Positions 1 through 11,785 of a stretch of 64,000 nt of DNA are shown piece by piece. This DNA is from Halichondria panicea. Taxonomy: Eukaryota; Porifera; Demospongiae; Suberitida; Halichondriidae. The notes under the pieces are model-generated. The model saw only the letters and a program-made list of their open reading frames with translations. It was not told where the DNA came from and did not search any database. The stretch covers positions 6,069,182 through 6,133,181 of the forward strand of contig NC_087384.1 of NCBI RefSeq assembly GCF_963675165.1, read 5' to 3'. Position numbers and translations under genes: made by a program. Every line of letters begins with the position of its first letter. The stretch's first letter is position 1.

Positions 1-1538
1 TGGCGAAAGCTGTTTTACTTATTCAGCAATTATTGTTGTGATAAGTTTAGGATCATGCAGACAGCTGAAAAGTTACTGTATTTATTTTCTTTCAACACTA
101 GTTTCCATGATCGGATATACATCAACAACAAGACAACACGCACGCAGCTGAAGATGTTTACTACAAAGAAGTGTATAAGCCAGCATGAATTCACTTCTCT
201 TCTAGAATTACTACATTTGCACGCACCAAGTTTGGTCAAACTTATCACCACAATAGCTAAAGAAGTCAACGAGGCTGATACAGCTGTCTCCTGTTGCAAG
301 CACTGGATTAATTTACTGCAAGCTCTCAGTTCAGCATCACCTGTGTGTGCTTTGGTACCACCTACAGAAGAAGTGCACAAAATGCTAAAGGAAATGGAGT
401 CTTCTGGCTCCTTGAAGTCAAATGCAAAAAAGACGGCCTTTCTACAAAAGGAAGCTCCAGTACTATTCACTTTAATTGAATGTCTTCCTTCTTACCCCAC
501 TGAAGCATTGCAGCCTATACTAAAAAGGCTTGTGGAATTATCATTAGCCCCATTTACGCAAGACTTCACAGAGTCTAGTACTGGTGACCACACTGACATT
601 AATGATGATGATATGATATCGTACTTTCCAAAGCTTCCTTCACTAAGAAAACGAAAGATTTATAAGGCTGACAGTTCTAAATCCTCTGTATGTACAAAAA
701 AAAGCTCAAGACATCCATCACTGCTACCGGGGATATTTACTCTGTATTGTCAGCATGGTAATGCTGACAATACATGATAATTATAATTATTACGCCTCTA
801 TACCGTATTACTAGAATATTTTGCAGATGAAAAACCTTTGCGAATGAGCCAAATCAGCAGAAAATTTGACCCTTTGCGATCTAACTATTGTGTTCTGGCA
901 AGTATTTACTAGTAATAATTTAGGTTTTGCGGATTTTATTGATCAACCCTCGCAAAATTCGCAAATGTTTGATGCTCGCAAAACATTCTAGTAATAATTA
1001 TGGTACATTAATTTGCATCAATATTGTATAGGAATTTGCTATGGATTCCAACTGATGGAAGTTCAGGAATCCCCCAACATTCCTTTCACTATCTTATATG
1101 AACGATTCTCATCAGGTATAAATGCTATATATATCGGGATGATTATTTTTGAACTCTTCCGGCATGCAATTGCATAATATAATTATATGCCCTTGTATCT
1201 GCAGCACCTGAAGTCATCATATACGACAATAGTTGCAACCTGCACCAATACTGCTTGAATAGAGAGCCCCCCTTTTTCAGGCACAGTCGGTTTCTAGGTC
1301 TAGTAGATCGTTTCCATTGGCCAAATCATTCAGGTATATAATAATTGTATGTTAAGTATAATTATATGATTTTAATTACCATGCACTTATATATCATACA
1401 GGATGCAGTGTTGCTTACAAAATGAGCACCTATTCATGCTTGAAGAGAATCAAATCGTCACTGTCGTATATGAATAAAAGAAATTTCCTCACACATTGTG
1501 GATTTTATTTATGGTATCACAATCAGAAAAAACTATAA
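1..1538 (+). CDS. KDZ-transposase-derived protein, 3' exons (left copy, truncated by the window)
   Basis: Exons read 1-757 (5' end outside or uncertain), 1032-1115, 1205-1333 and 1402-1538, with stop TAA at 1536-1538. All junctions are GT-AG and keep phase 1. Joined, they give PGIFTLYCQHG, then ICYGFQLME, then APEVIIYDNSCNLHQYC, then LVDRFHWPNHS and GCSVAYKMSTYS. These are hallmarks of the KDZ (Kyakuja-Dileera-Zisupton) transposase core as also found in HMGXB3-like animal proteins, with acidic residues in IIYDNSCN and VDRFHW. Read without splicing, the first exon runs on to a stop at 777, which hides these downstream exons. Whether the protein still transposes or is a domesticated host protein is unknown. 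Confidence 0.7.
807..995. mobile_element. MITE, about 189 bp, in an intron of the KDZ-derived gene
   Basis: The ends are inverted repeats: ATTACTAGAATATTTTGC at 807-824 and GCAAAACATTCTAGTAAT at 978-995, with one mismatch. The interior is AT-rich and has no ORF. It lies wholly inside the intron 758-1031. The same element sits at 9386-9574 in the other copy, so it was inserted before the tandem duplication. Confidence 0.7.
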
Positions 1539-2030
1539 GTATAATGTACTCACATGCATGATGGTCTTGTCATGCACTTTTTGTTTTTACAACCATGAAT
1601 TTAAAATTGTGGCGTCACTTGTTCTGACTTATCATGCATGCATTACAATAAGGGGTGACTGAAGAAATTACACACAACACAATCATATTATATGCATGGG
1701 GAATAACAGATGAGAAACTATATGAGGGAAACTAGTAACTATATTATTGCACATAATTATATACAATAAAAAATAAACATTCTGAGCTATACTACAAGCT
1801 ATACAATTAATGTTAAGTAAAAATAGCAGTTAAGGCTTCGATTTTGCTGTCTTCTTAACAGATATACACTGGCATCATCATCAGTCTATTGCATAGTAGA
1901 CAATGTCGGTATAGTTTATATACCAGCATGCATTGAAGCATGCTCATATACACATTATACAAGTACATAGCAATCAACGTTTGTGAATGCATGAACACAA
2001 TCATGAGTGCGTGTCAGTGTGGTGTACTCA
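1539..2030. other. Intergenic, 3' of the KDZ-derived gene
   Basis: This is AT-rich sequence with no coding exon that I can support. AATAAA-like words near 1764-1775 could serve as polyadenylation signals for the plus-strand gene. A final short exon of the minus-strand Ulp1-like gene may lie near 1830-1860, but its phase is not certain. The region repeats at about 10122-10613. Confidence 0.4.
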
Positions 2031-2034
2031 CCTG

Positions 2035-2952
2035 CAGATCTGTATTAGCAACCCTTTTACTCCTTCTGACTCCGTGAGATGTCTTTTGGTTGCAGTATAT
2101 AGGTACACATGAGGGAGTAGCCAAAATCATTTTTTTTACCTTTGTTGAGTGGAGTAGCATGATAACAGGATCAATCCACGTAATTCAGCAGTGTTTACAG
2201 ACTTTTGCAGGTGCTTTGATGCAGGTAGTCCAGAAAACTGATCAATTGTGTTAGTGTAAATACTCACGAATGCTTTTACATATACCATCACGTACCTTGA
2301 CCATTGTCATAATAATTATTGTGTATCACATGAATGCCACATTCAACTCCATCCTGAGCAGCCACCTAATACAATAAACATTCGTGAAACAAAATCCATC
2401 ACAAAACAAGGAGTGCGTGGAGTATCCAAGAAGACAAAAAAAATTGCATTTGGGGCAACTAAGCAAGTCAATGATTTAACTTTTATGATTTCCCCATGCA
2501 TGTGCACTCTATAAATTATTATAAATTATATACCTTCACACACTGTATATCCATCTTTGCAGGTGATCAAATGCACATGCTTAAGAATTGATTAATGTCT
2601 TGTGCATGCATGTTGCCTGCTCAGTAAAAGGTGAGAGAATTGGCGACTGGGAGTCAAGAACATAGACACTACAGAAAAGGAAAATTGTACTCACATTAGT
2701 AATAACCTTTTTGACAGACCAACAAAACATGTAATCCTATCGCACAATATAATGCATCCATGAGGAGCTCACATGCATGTATAGGTACTGGTCGAATTAG
2801 ACTCCAGAAACTCAATCACATGCATAATAACATACGTTTTCTTTGGGAGATTGACAGCAACAAGAATCCAGTGCCAGCCTCTATATGATGTATACGTGGG
2901 AACAATGAAATTCTCATAAACACAATATGAAAGTGAATTCAGTGTGACAACT
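2035..2952 (-). CDS. Ulp1/SENP-like cysteine protease (C48), exon fragments, left copy
   Basis: On the minus strand, the exon around 2785-2950 encodes FIVPTYTSYRGWHWILVAVN followed by LPKK. This is the His-Trp motif of Ulp1/SENP peptidases (typical form: HWILVVINLxKK). Exon 2296-2365, bounded by AG and GT, encodes QDGVECGIHVIHNN, the Gln oxyanion residue and catalytic Cys context of the same family. Exons near 2152-2230 (NTAELRGLILLSCYSTQQ) and 2040-2100 (ESEGVKGLLIQICR) follow in the expected order. The catalytic Asp and some exon phases between HW and QDGVEC could not be resolved, and the N-terminus is not identified. The family removes SUMO or ubiquitin-like tags. The gene is tail-to-tail with the KDZ-derived gene. 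Confidence 0.6.
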
Positions 2953-3204
2953 TATACCTTACTCTACACGGAAACAGAATCCTTAAATGTCATTGTAGAT
3001 TTCAGCATACAGAGTCGCAGTGAGGCTTTCATTCAGTCTGATGTATAATAGAGTTTGTAGATGCAGCTGTATGATGAGTTTTTACGACAGTAGTCTGACA
3101 AATTGTGTAAACAAAATTAATAATTATAGACTTGAATTAGTCGATATCATTGTGATCATCACAGCTGTAAAAGTGTACATACCAGACTGTCGTGTGTTAC
3201 TTAT

Positions 3205-4860
3205 TACCTTACCTGTCGTATAGGCTGTTGTCTATCCAATTTCCGGCTGGATATGATATTCTGATAGACCATGCAGGGAACAGGTTTTCGAGTTTCCAAC
3301 AAAGCCACCATGCATGCAGCATTTGAAATGAGCTGATACCCACCTATAAAAGAATGAATGCAAGCTAAGCTGCATGAACTATTTTCTTACCTGTCAGTGT
3401 CGTCCAGGCCGTTGGTCCACCCAGTTTCCAAAACAGAAAAGGTTATGGGCCAACGTCCAGGTTTATTAGTATAACTGCATGATGCCAACGGAGAGCCACC
3501 AAGCTCTGACACCAACTATGCAGGAACACATTAAAAGAATGCTCAAGCTGCGTGAACTATTTTCTTACTTGTCGTCCAGGCCGTTGGTCCACCTAGTTTC
3601 CTTAATTGATGCAAACAAGAGACACTAAGCTTTGAAATGAGCTGACACCAACCTGGAACACATTGCATTCAAGCTGCGTGAACTATTTCTTACTTGTCGT
3701 CCAGGCTGTTGGTCCACCTAGTTTCCAGAAGCAGGAAATCTTATGGACCAACGAGCAGGTTTTCTAGTTTAAAGATGCCAACGGAGACACCATGCAAGCT
3801 TTGAAGCTCACACCAACCTGGAACACATTAAAAGAAAGTGCGTGAACTATTTTCTTACTTGTCGTTCAGGCCATTAATTGTCCACCCAGTTTCCAGAAAC
3901 ATGAAACCTTATATGGACCAATGAGCAGGTTTTCCAGTTTAATGATGCCAACGGAGACACCATGCAAGCTTGCTCACACCAAACTGGAGAACACATTAAA
4001 AAGAATACATTCTAAGTGTGCGAACTATTTTTTTACTTGTCGTCCAGGCCGTTGGTCTATCCAGTTTCCAGAAACAGGAAACCTCATAGACCAACAAGCA
4101 GGATTTCCAGTTTATAATGATGCAACGGAGACACCAAGCTTTGAAATGAGCTCATAATCACACCAAACTGGAGAACACATTAAAAGAATACATTCAAAGT
4201 CCGCGAACTATTTTTTTACTTGTCGTCCAGGCCGTTGGTCTATCCAGTTTCCAGAAACAGGAAACCTCATAGACCAACAAGCAGGATTTCCAGTTTATAA
4301 TGATGCCAACGGAGACACCAAGCTTTGAAATGAGCTCATAATCACACCAAACTGGAGAACACATTAAAAAAATACATTCAAAGTGCGCGAACTATTTTTT
4401 TACTTGTTGTCCAGGCCGTTGGTCCATCCAGTTTCCAGAAACAGGAAACCTCATAGACCAACAAGCAGGATTTCCAGTTTATAATGATGCCAACGGAGAC
4501 ACCAAGCTTTGAAATGAGCTCATAATCACACCAAACTGGGGAACACAGAATGCATTCAAAGTGCATGCATTCAAAGTGCGTGAACTATTTTTTTACTTGT
4601 CGTTGGTCCACCTAGTTTCCAGAAACGGCCTCCTGTATGGACCAACGAGCAGGTTTTCCTGATGCCAACGAAGACACCAAGCTTTTAAATGAGCTCGGAT
4701 AAGGCTATAAAAAAGAATGCATGCAAAGTACAATGTAAGTAAACTATTTTCTTGCTTGTTATCCAGCCCGTTGGTCCACCCACTGAAATAGGAACTTTAA
4801 TAACCAACGAATGCATTTTCAGGTTTACCTGATACCAACGGAGCCATACCGAGAATGTTT
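3205..4860. repeat. Tandem hairpin-repeat array, about 10 units (left copy)
   Basis: Units of roughly 125-190 bp, mostly near 180, begin near 3214, 3398, 3571, 3696, 3861, 4039, 4222, 4406, 4599 and 4758. Each has a core of CGTCCAGGCCGTTGG, an A-rich GTTTCC..GGAAAC hairpin closing on GTTGGTC..GACCAAC, and a downstream CCAACGG that can also pair with CCGTTGG. A clear example is 4234-4278. On the minus strand the units carry AG and GTAAGA-like words that would make about 140-nt exons with about 40-nt introns, but only some units stay open, so I treat the array as non-coding. Confidence 0.8.
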
Positions 4861-5225
4861 AAACACTTGTACTTTGCGTAGGGAGTGAAAGGACGACACC
4901 AAGGAGACCTGGACCAGCTGTTCCATACCTTTCTTAAATTGTTGCTTCAATTATAGATATATAGTAGAGGAATCGACAGACATGTTTCGAGAGACTACTC
5001 CCTTACTTCTTCTACTATCTATGCTTCAATCAACAGTAGATCTAGTCTACATGCTGCAGTGGATACTTGAGCGTCTAGCACTGTACTGTGTACGTGTGCA
5101 TACTGCATGGGGCTTGTGTGTGTGAGCCCCACCCACCCTGCAGGCTCTCAGCCTCCTCATGACGTAATCTACCGTTGGTCCATTCATCAGAGTCCATTGC
5201 CACAATCTGGAAAGTGTAATAACTC
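4861..5225. other. Region between the hairpin array and the duplication junction
   Basis: No firm gene. On the minus strand, 5160-5217 reads MDSDEWTNGRLRHEEAESLQ up to a plausible donor, and could be an N-terminal exon of the Ulp1-like gene, with the array in its intron. A plus-strand reading across 5107-5217 is also open. Neither has a recognisable domain. Confidence 0.25.
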
Positions 5226-5238
5226 CTTAGGCTGTATA

Positions 5239-8200
5239 ATGACTGATTCTAATGAAGAGCAGGCTGCCACAGGCAATGAACAAGATGACTTTGAATTCTC
5301 GGTGAGCAACAGTGATACTGAGCCTCAGTCTAGATCTATATATAAAAAATAGTGATACCATACACAAGTGAATTATGCACCGATCCATGTCAGTCCCCAC
5401 TGCCCTCCCCCTGTAGGACATAGTGGGGTTTTGGTAACCCTGAGGTGCGGGATATAGGGTGAGAATTTGAGTTCCTTAGTATACAAACTTACAACAGCAA
5501 TATCCATGGAGAGAAGTGTATAGCACATGCACGCGTGTATAGTCAAATCCCGAGGTTATGAAGTGGGGGTATATGGGAGGGAAAGAGGCGATTTGATTTC
5601 ACCCAGGCTCCCAGGATATTGATCATGCAAATCCACACTAAACCCCGACATACGTACACGGGGCGTAGTGGGGCTGAAATTGATACTTCTCCTATCTATA
5701 TAATTATATTGCTATTTTTGGGTGAACAATAAATATAATTATCCTGGACCTCTATAACATCCATCAATCATATCGTCATCATTATAGAAGGCCTATGATC
5801 CTGAATCGGTTTTCTTAATCTAGCAACATTGACCATGACGATATTTGCCGTGCATGGGTATATTATATATACCCATGTATATCTATATATATATATATAT
5901 ATATTGTATCCAATGACATGTATATGAGTAATCAGTATAATTGGTTGGGTATCACTGCATGGGTGATTCCTATTCATTCATGCAACATCTGCAACACTGA
6001 TGTAGTGAGTCGCTATAATAATGTATAGCTATCATTGTGCATGTGCTATGTACAAATGCACTAGCTCGTGGCAATAAAACACGTCATCAATTATAGAAGG
6101 CCTATATGATCCAGTTATAAGCCACTCATGGAAACAGATTCGAGAGGCTAACGAAGATAAATATTCATTTTGCTCAAACAAGTTAAAGAAGAAGAGGAAA
6201 CACTACCCTATAGTAAAAGAATTAAAGCATAATTAGCTATATGGGTATGAATGCCGGGTATTCGATATTGATGTACAAGCCTGATTGCTTGCGAAATGCA
6301 TGCGCATGCTCTTTCGATTGCGAATTATGCATTCGCAGTTTGCAATAGAAAGAACTATCCTCTAATATACGGTACCATCCACAACCTATTGCTAAGTGAT
6401 CACGAAGAAGTAAATTAATCCCAAGTGTGTATTATATCGTTCAATTTGTAGGTCAGATCAAGAAAATGCACCGAGTTATTCAGGGAAAGGGAATCGTGTC
6501 AACTCAATTCAGGAGTGACCAAGAGGGCCATAATGAGCCTTTTGATAAGATAAGTCAAGCCGGATACAAAGTACAGGTAATCGTACAAACTCAAACATTA
6601 GATCTCTACAATCATGCCATTGCAGGATAATGTTTCAAAGTCAGAAACAAAGCCGTCTGGAATTCCAGTGCCATTGCTGTCTGCATATCTCATCAGTGTA
6701 CATGAACAGCGTGCTTTCAACTCATTGGACAACTCTCTCCGGTCGTTTGTTATACAGGGAATCAATAGAATCGATTCCTCTTTGAATGTAAGTATATTAT
6801 CTTTTTCGTGCGTATAATTGCATGCATATAATATTATAAAAATTATAGAGAGATGAAGTATAATTATATTCATGTAGGTTGGTTTGTTGATCTATTAACT
6901 TCACTGAGCATGGAGTTTCTTTTCGTCTCACGCTGTGGGTTGCACTTCAGTGATGGTATACAGTGGGTATACTGGTGCAGTTGTGATAGTGCACGTGGCA
7001 ACTTACTAAATAGCTGCTCCACTTCGGTTGATTCCACATATGATGCATTCACAAGCATTGTTGGCTCTGAATGTATCCACATCGAACCAACTAGACTGAT
7101 TATCCAAGAGACTGACAATATTCACAACATTACATCAGCTCAAGAATTATCAGGTACATGTCTTCTAAAAGTGCATGCACAGCTAATATTTATGAATTAT
7201 CCTCATACCCATTCAGATCATTCGTATACTTTGAATATCGAACCTCACAAGGAGGACACCTCCTACAGTATAAATGTTGGCACAGAGGTAAGTTGGACAC
7301 TATTGTGCATGCATGTACACGTCTCCAATCACAACTATATAATTATAATGATTTACAGGTTGTATGCTCTATTGGGCAGGCGGTATGTACAAGAGCTGAT
7401 ATAGTGGCCATGGTGTTGTACAAGTTCGTATTGATGATAAACAATTAAGGGGTCTGTACTGTTGTACATGCATGCAAGTACAATAAACAGCACAGTTCAC
7501 ATGTGGACATTGTCGAGAAAGCATTGAATAGCCCGGATGAGGATAAACATGACTGCCTCAATAAAATTGCAAAAGATCTGTCTAGTGTGCAGCAGAATAG
7601 ACAAGTGCATGTGCATCAGTATCGGTCCCTTAATTTCATCAAGCAGTATATACCGTTCAATTTATCAAGTGAATTGTCTCAACAACTGGCATGTACTGTA
7701 GCTGATCGCTTCAACATTGTAAACAACACTTCTATTTTGGGCTCAGTTGACACATATTGTAAAGTGTGCAGTACGCTTACACGAGATGAAGAAGACAAGC
7801 AGGAATCTGTACGGATCAAAATTATACTGCTCAATACAGTTATCAATGCGAATGGTAGGTGGCTTTAGAAGTATAAATCCATAACAATTATTATATTGAC
7901 CAAACAGTGCATGTTAGGTATTGCTCAGGATGTAAGAAATGTAAAGAATTTGATGGCCAACTAGTAGGATTAGTGACTATGGGCAAGTTCCTGGTATCCT
8001 ATGAAGTTCTGTGAGGTTTTATGCATCAATTCCTTTTGGGAAGGTAATTAATGTTGCATGTGTGTGCACTTTGACTATTAACGATACATTTCCTCTTCAG
8101 AACAACTATATATACCCAGTATTGTGTGTTGGTTAAAAACCATGAAGATGCAGGATTCGGCGATCAGTTTAATAAGTATATGTTTACATACAATCACTAT

Positions 8201-10121
8201 CGGTTGTCGTGGTATGCCTTTCTTGACCGGTTAGACATTGATTATCAAGTAGGATTTCAGTGCACTGCGTGTGGAGATTGTCCACCCATTGTTGTCATGG
8301 ATGCTACTTGTTTAGCATTCAGAAAAGACCTTATGCCCTGGAAGTCCCAACTCAACGGTTCTGGAGTTCATAAAACCTCATCCCCTATCAGCTGTACTGG
8401 AAGATAAGTGCAAATTTTCCCATGTAATCAACCACTGTATATAATGATTATATATATAATGATAGTCCTCCCTGAGCTAAGACAAAATAAATACCTTGCC
8501 AAGCATGCATGCACAGATTTATTCAAAACTTGAATCCATTTGTAGAAGGTGCCTCTCATCATAGTAATCATATACAGTGTGGCGAAAGCTGTTTTACTTA
8601 TTCAGCAATTATTGTTGTGATAAGTTTAGGATCATGCAGACAGCTGAAAAGTTACTGTATTTATTTTCTTTCAACACTAGTTTCCATGATCGGATATACA
8701 TCAACAACAAGACAACACGCACGCAGCTGAAGATGTTTACTACAAAGAAGTGTATAAGCCAGCATGAATTCACTTCTCTTCTAGAATTACTACATTTGCA
8801 CGCACCAAGTTTGGTCAAACTTATCACCACAATAGCTAAAGAAGTCAACGAGGCTGATACAGCTGTCTCCTGTTGCAAGCACTGGATTAATTTACTGCAA
8901 GCTCTCAGTTCAGCATCACCTGTGTGTGCTTTGGTACCACCTACAGAAGAAGTGCACAAAATGCTAAAGGAAATGGAGTCTTCTGGCTCCTTGAAGTCAA
9001 ATGCAAAAAAGACGGCCTTTCTACAAAAGGAAGCTCCAGTACTATTCACTTTAATTGAATGTCTTCCTTCTTACCCCACTGAAGCATTGCAGCCTATACT
9101 AAAAAGGCTTGTGGAATTATCATTAGCCTCATTTACGCAAGACTTCACAGAGTCTAGTACTAGTGACCACACTGACATTAATGATGATGATATGATATCG
9201 TACTTTCCAAAGCTTCCTTCACTAAGAAAACGAAAGATTTATAAGGCTGACAGTTCTAAATCCTCTGTATGTACAAAAAAAAGCTCAAGACATCCATCAC
9301 TGCTACCGGGGATATTTACTCTGTATTGTCAGCATGGTAATGCTGACAATACATGATAATTATAATTATTACGCCTCTATACCGTATTACTAGAATATTT
9401 TGCAGATGAAAAACCTTTGCGAATGAGCCAAATCAGCAGAAAATTTGACCCTTTGCGATCTAACTATTGTGTTCTGGCAAGTATTTACTAGTAATAATTT
9501 AGGTTTTGCGGATTTTATTGATCAACCCTCGCAAAATTCGCAAATGTTTGATGCTCGCAAAACATTCTAGTAATAATTATGGTACATTAATTTGCATCAA
9601 TATTGTATAGGAATTTGCTATGGATTCCAACTGATGGAAGTTCAGGAATCCCCCAACATTCCTTTCACTATCTTATATGAACGATTCTCATCAGGTATAA
9701 ATGCTATTATTATATATCGGGATGATTATTTTTGAACTCTTCCGGCATGCAATTGCATAATATAATTATATGCCCTTGTATCTGCAGCACCTGAAGTCAT
9801 CATATACGACAATAGTTGCAACCTGCACCAATACTGCTTGAATAGAGAGCCCCCCTTTTTCAGGCACAGTCGGTTTCTAGGTCTAGTAGATCGTTTCCAT
9901 TGGCCAAATCATTCAGGTATATAATAATTGTATGTTAAGTATAATTATATGATTTTAATTACCATGCACTTATATATCATACAGGATGCAGTGTTGCTTA
10001 CAAAATGAGCACCTATTCATGCTTGAAGAGAATCAAATCGTCACTGTCGTATATGAATAAAAGAAATTTCCTCACACATTGTGGATTTTATTTATGGTAT
10101 CACAATCAGAAAAAACTATAA
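5239..10121 (+). CDS. KDZ-transposase-derived multi-exon gene, most complete copy
   Basis: Supported exons: 6452-6576, 6626-6787, about 6859-7153, 7217-7287, 7359 onward (end unclear), 7496-7854, 7908-8010, 8101 to about 8395, about 8733-9336, 9611-9694, 9788-9916 and 9985-10121 (stop). A possible start exon is 5239-5301 (MTDSNEEQAATGNEQ) and a Lys-rich exon lies near 6090-6220, but their phases do not join cleanly. Cys pairs occur in TYCKVCSTL, YCSGCKKC and FQCTACGDCPP, followed by VVMDATCLAFRK, which fits the cysteine cluster (CxC) that accompanies KDZ transposases and HMGXB3. The C-terminal exons carry the transposase core described for 1-1538. Relative to the left copy it has two amino-acid changes (P to S, G to S). 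Exons at 7359 and 8101 lack an obvious donor, so it may be partly decayed. Confidence 0.65.
5868..5904. repeat. AT-rich simple repeat
   Basis: A short (AT)n run of about 22 bp is embedded in TATA-rich sequence between the candidate first exon and the Lys-rich exon of the KDZ-derived gene. The nearby 5780-5800 and 6083-6110 segments are similar to each other (CGTCATCA..ATTATAGAAGGCCTAT), a small local duplication. Confidence 0.5.
9386..9574. mobile_element. MITE, right copy
   Basis: This is the same 189-bp element as at 807-995, at the matching place in the intron 9337-9610. It shares the ATTACTAGAAT ends. Confidence 0.7.
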
Positions 10122-10617
10122 GTATAATGTACTCACATGCATGATGGTCTTGTCATGCACTTTTTGTTTTTACAACCATGAATTTAAAATTGTGGCGTCA
10201 CTTGTTCTGACTTATCATGCATGCATTACAATAAGGGGTGACTGAAGAAATTACACACAACACAATCATATTATATGCATGGGGAATAACAGATGAGAAA
10301 CTATATGAGGGAAACTAGTAACTATATTATTGCACATAATTATATACAATAAAAAATAAACATTCTGAGCTATACTACAAGCTATACAATTAATGTTAAG
10401 TAAAAATAGCAGTTAAGGCTTCGATTTTGCTGTCTTCTTAACAGATATACACTGGCATCATCATCAGTCTATTGCATAGTAGACAATGTCGGTATAGTTT
10501 ATATACCAGCATGCATTGAAGCATGCTCATATACACATTATACAAGTACATAGCAATCAACGTTTGTGAATGCATGAACACAATCATGAGTGCGTGTCAG
10601 TGTGGTGTACTCACCTG

Positions 10618-11535
10618 CAGATCTGTATTAGCAACCCTTTTACTCCTTCTGACTCCGTGAGATGTCTTTTGGTTGCAGTATATAGGTACACATGAGGGAG
10701 TAGCCAAAATCATTTTTTTTACCTTTGTTGAGTGGAGTAGCATGATAACAGGATCAATCCACGTAATTCAGCAGTGTTTACAGACTTTTGCAGGTGCTTT
10801 GATGCAGGTAGTCCAGAAAACTGATCAATTGTGTTAGTGTAAATACTCACGAATGCTTTTACATATACCATCACGTACCTTGACCATTGTCATAATAATT
10901 ATTGTGTATCACATGAATGCCACATTCAACTCCATCCTGAGCAGCCACCTAATACAATAAACATTCGTGAAACAAAATCCATCACAAAACAAGGAGTGCG
11001 TGGAGTATCCAAGAAGACAAAAAAAATTGCATTTGGGGCAACTAAGCAAGTCAATGATTTAACTTTTATGATTTCCCCATGCATGTGCACTCTATAAATT
11101 ATTATAAATTATATACCTTCACACACTGTATATCCATCTTTGCAGGTGATCAAATGCACATGCTTAAGAATTGATTAATGTCTTGTGCATGCATGTTGCC
11201 TGCTCAGTAAAAGGTGAGAGAATTGGCGACTGGGAGTCAAGAACATAGACACTACAGAAAAGGAAAATTGTACTCACATTAGTAATAACCTTTTTGACAG
11301 ACCAACAAAACATGTAATCCTATCGCACAATATAATGCATCCATGAGGAGCTCACATGCATGTATAGGTACTGGTCGAATTAGACTCCAGAAACTCAATC
11401 ACATGCATAATAACATACGTTTTCTTTGGGAGATTGACAGCAACAAGAATCCAGTGCCAGCCTCTATATGATGTATACGTGGGAACAATGAAATTCTCAT
11501 AAACACAATATGAAAGTGAATTCAGTGTGACAACT
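10618..11535 (-). CDS. Ulp1/SENP-like cysteine protease (C48), right copy
   Basis: Near-identical to 2035-2952. The QDGVECGIHVI exon is 10879-10948 and the GWHWILVAVN exon lies around 11368-11533. Just upstream on the minus strand, at about 11545, this copy lacks 2 bp that the left copy has (TTACTACACGG against TTACTCTACACGG). I could not tell whether that falls in an exon. Function, uncertainty and orientation are as for the left copy. Confidence 0.6.
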
Positions 11536-11785
11536 TATACCTTACTACACGGAAACAGAATCCTTAAATGTCATTGTAGATTTCAGCATACAGAGTCGCA
11601 GTGAGGCTTTCATTCAGTCTGATGTATAATAGAGTTTGTAGATGCAGCTGTATGATGAGTTTTTACGACAGTAGTCTGACAAATTGTGTAAACAAAATTA
11701 ATAATTATAGACTTGAATTAGTCGATATCATTGTGATCATCACAGCTGTAAAAGTGTACATACCAGACTGTCGTGTGTTACTTAT

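Larger units (their letters stand above)
1..5225. repeat. Left copy of the 8.58-kb tandem duplication (3' part of a unit)
   Basis: This stretch is almost base-for-base identical to 8580-13806. I saw a handful of substitutions (for example near 547 and 579), a 4-bp difference near 1123 and a 2-bp difference near 2963. Homology stops abruptly after the shared GTGTAATAACTC at 5225 and 13806. That places the head-to-tail junction at 5225/5226 and makes the unit 5226-13806. The unit to which this copy belongs starts upstream of the window. Confidence 0.93.

Noticed and set aside
30-470. Minus-strand 146-aa ORF (also 8609-9049)
   Set aside because: Opposite the KDZ-derived exon, which has family motifs and phase-consistent splicing; the minus frame has none.
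3921-4566. Open frames of 60-80 aa on both strands in the hairpin array
   Set aside because: They arise from the repeat itself, shift frame between units and share no domain with known proteins.
3205-4860. CRISPR array
   Set aside because: Units are long, similar throughout and lack unique spacers between short identical repeats; the genome is animal.
5226-8579. Inverted termini for the 8.58-kb unit
   Set aside because: I compared the ends at 5226 and 13806 and saw no inverted or direct terminal repeat beyond the junction itself.
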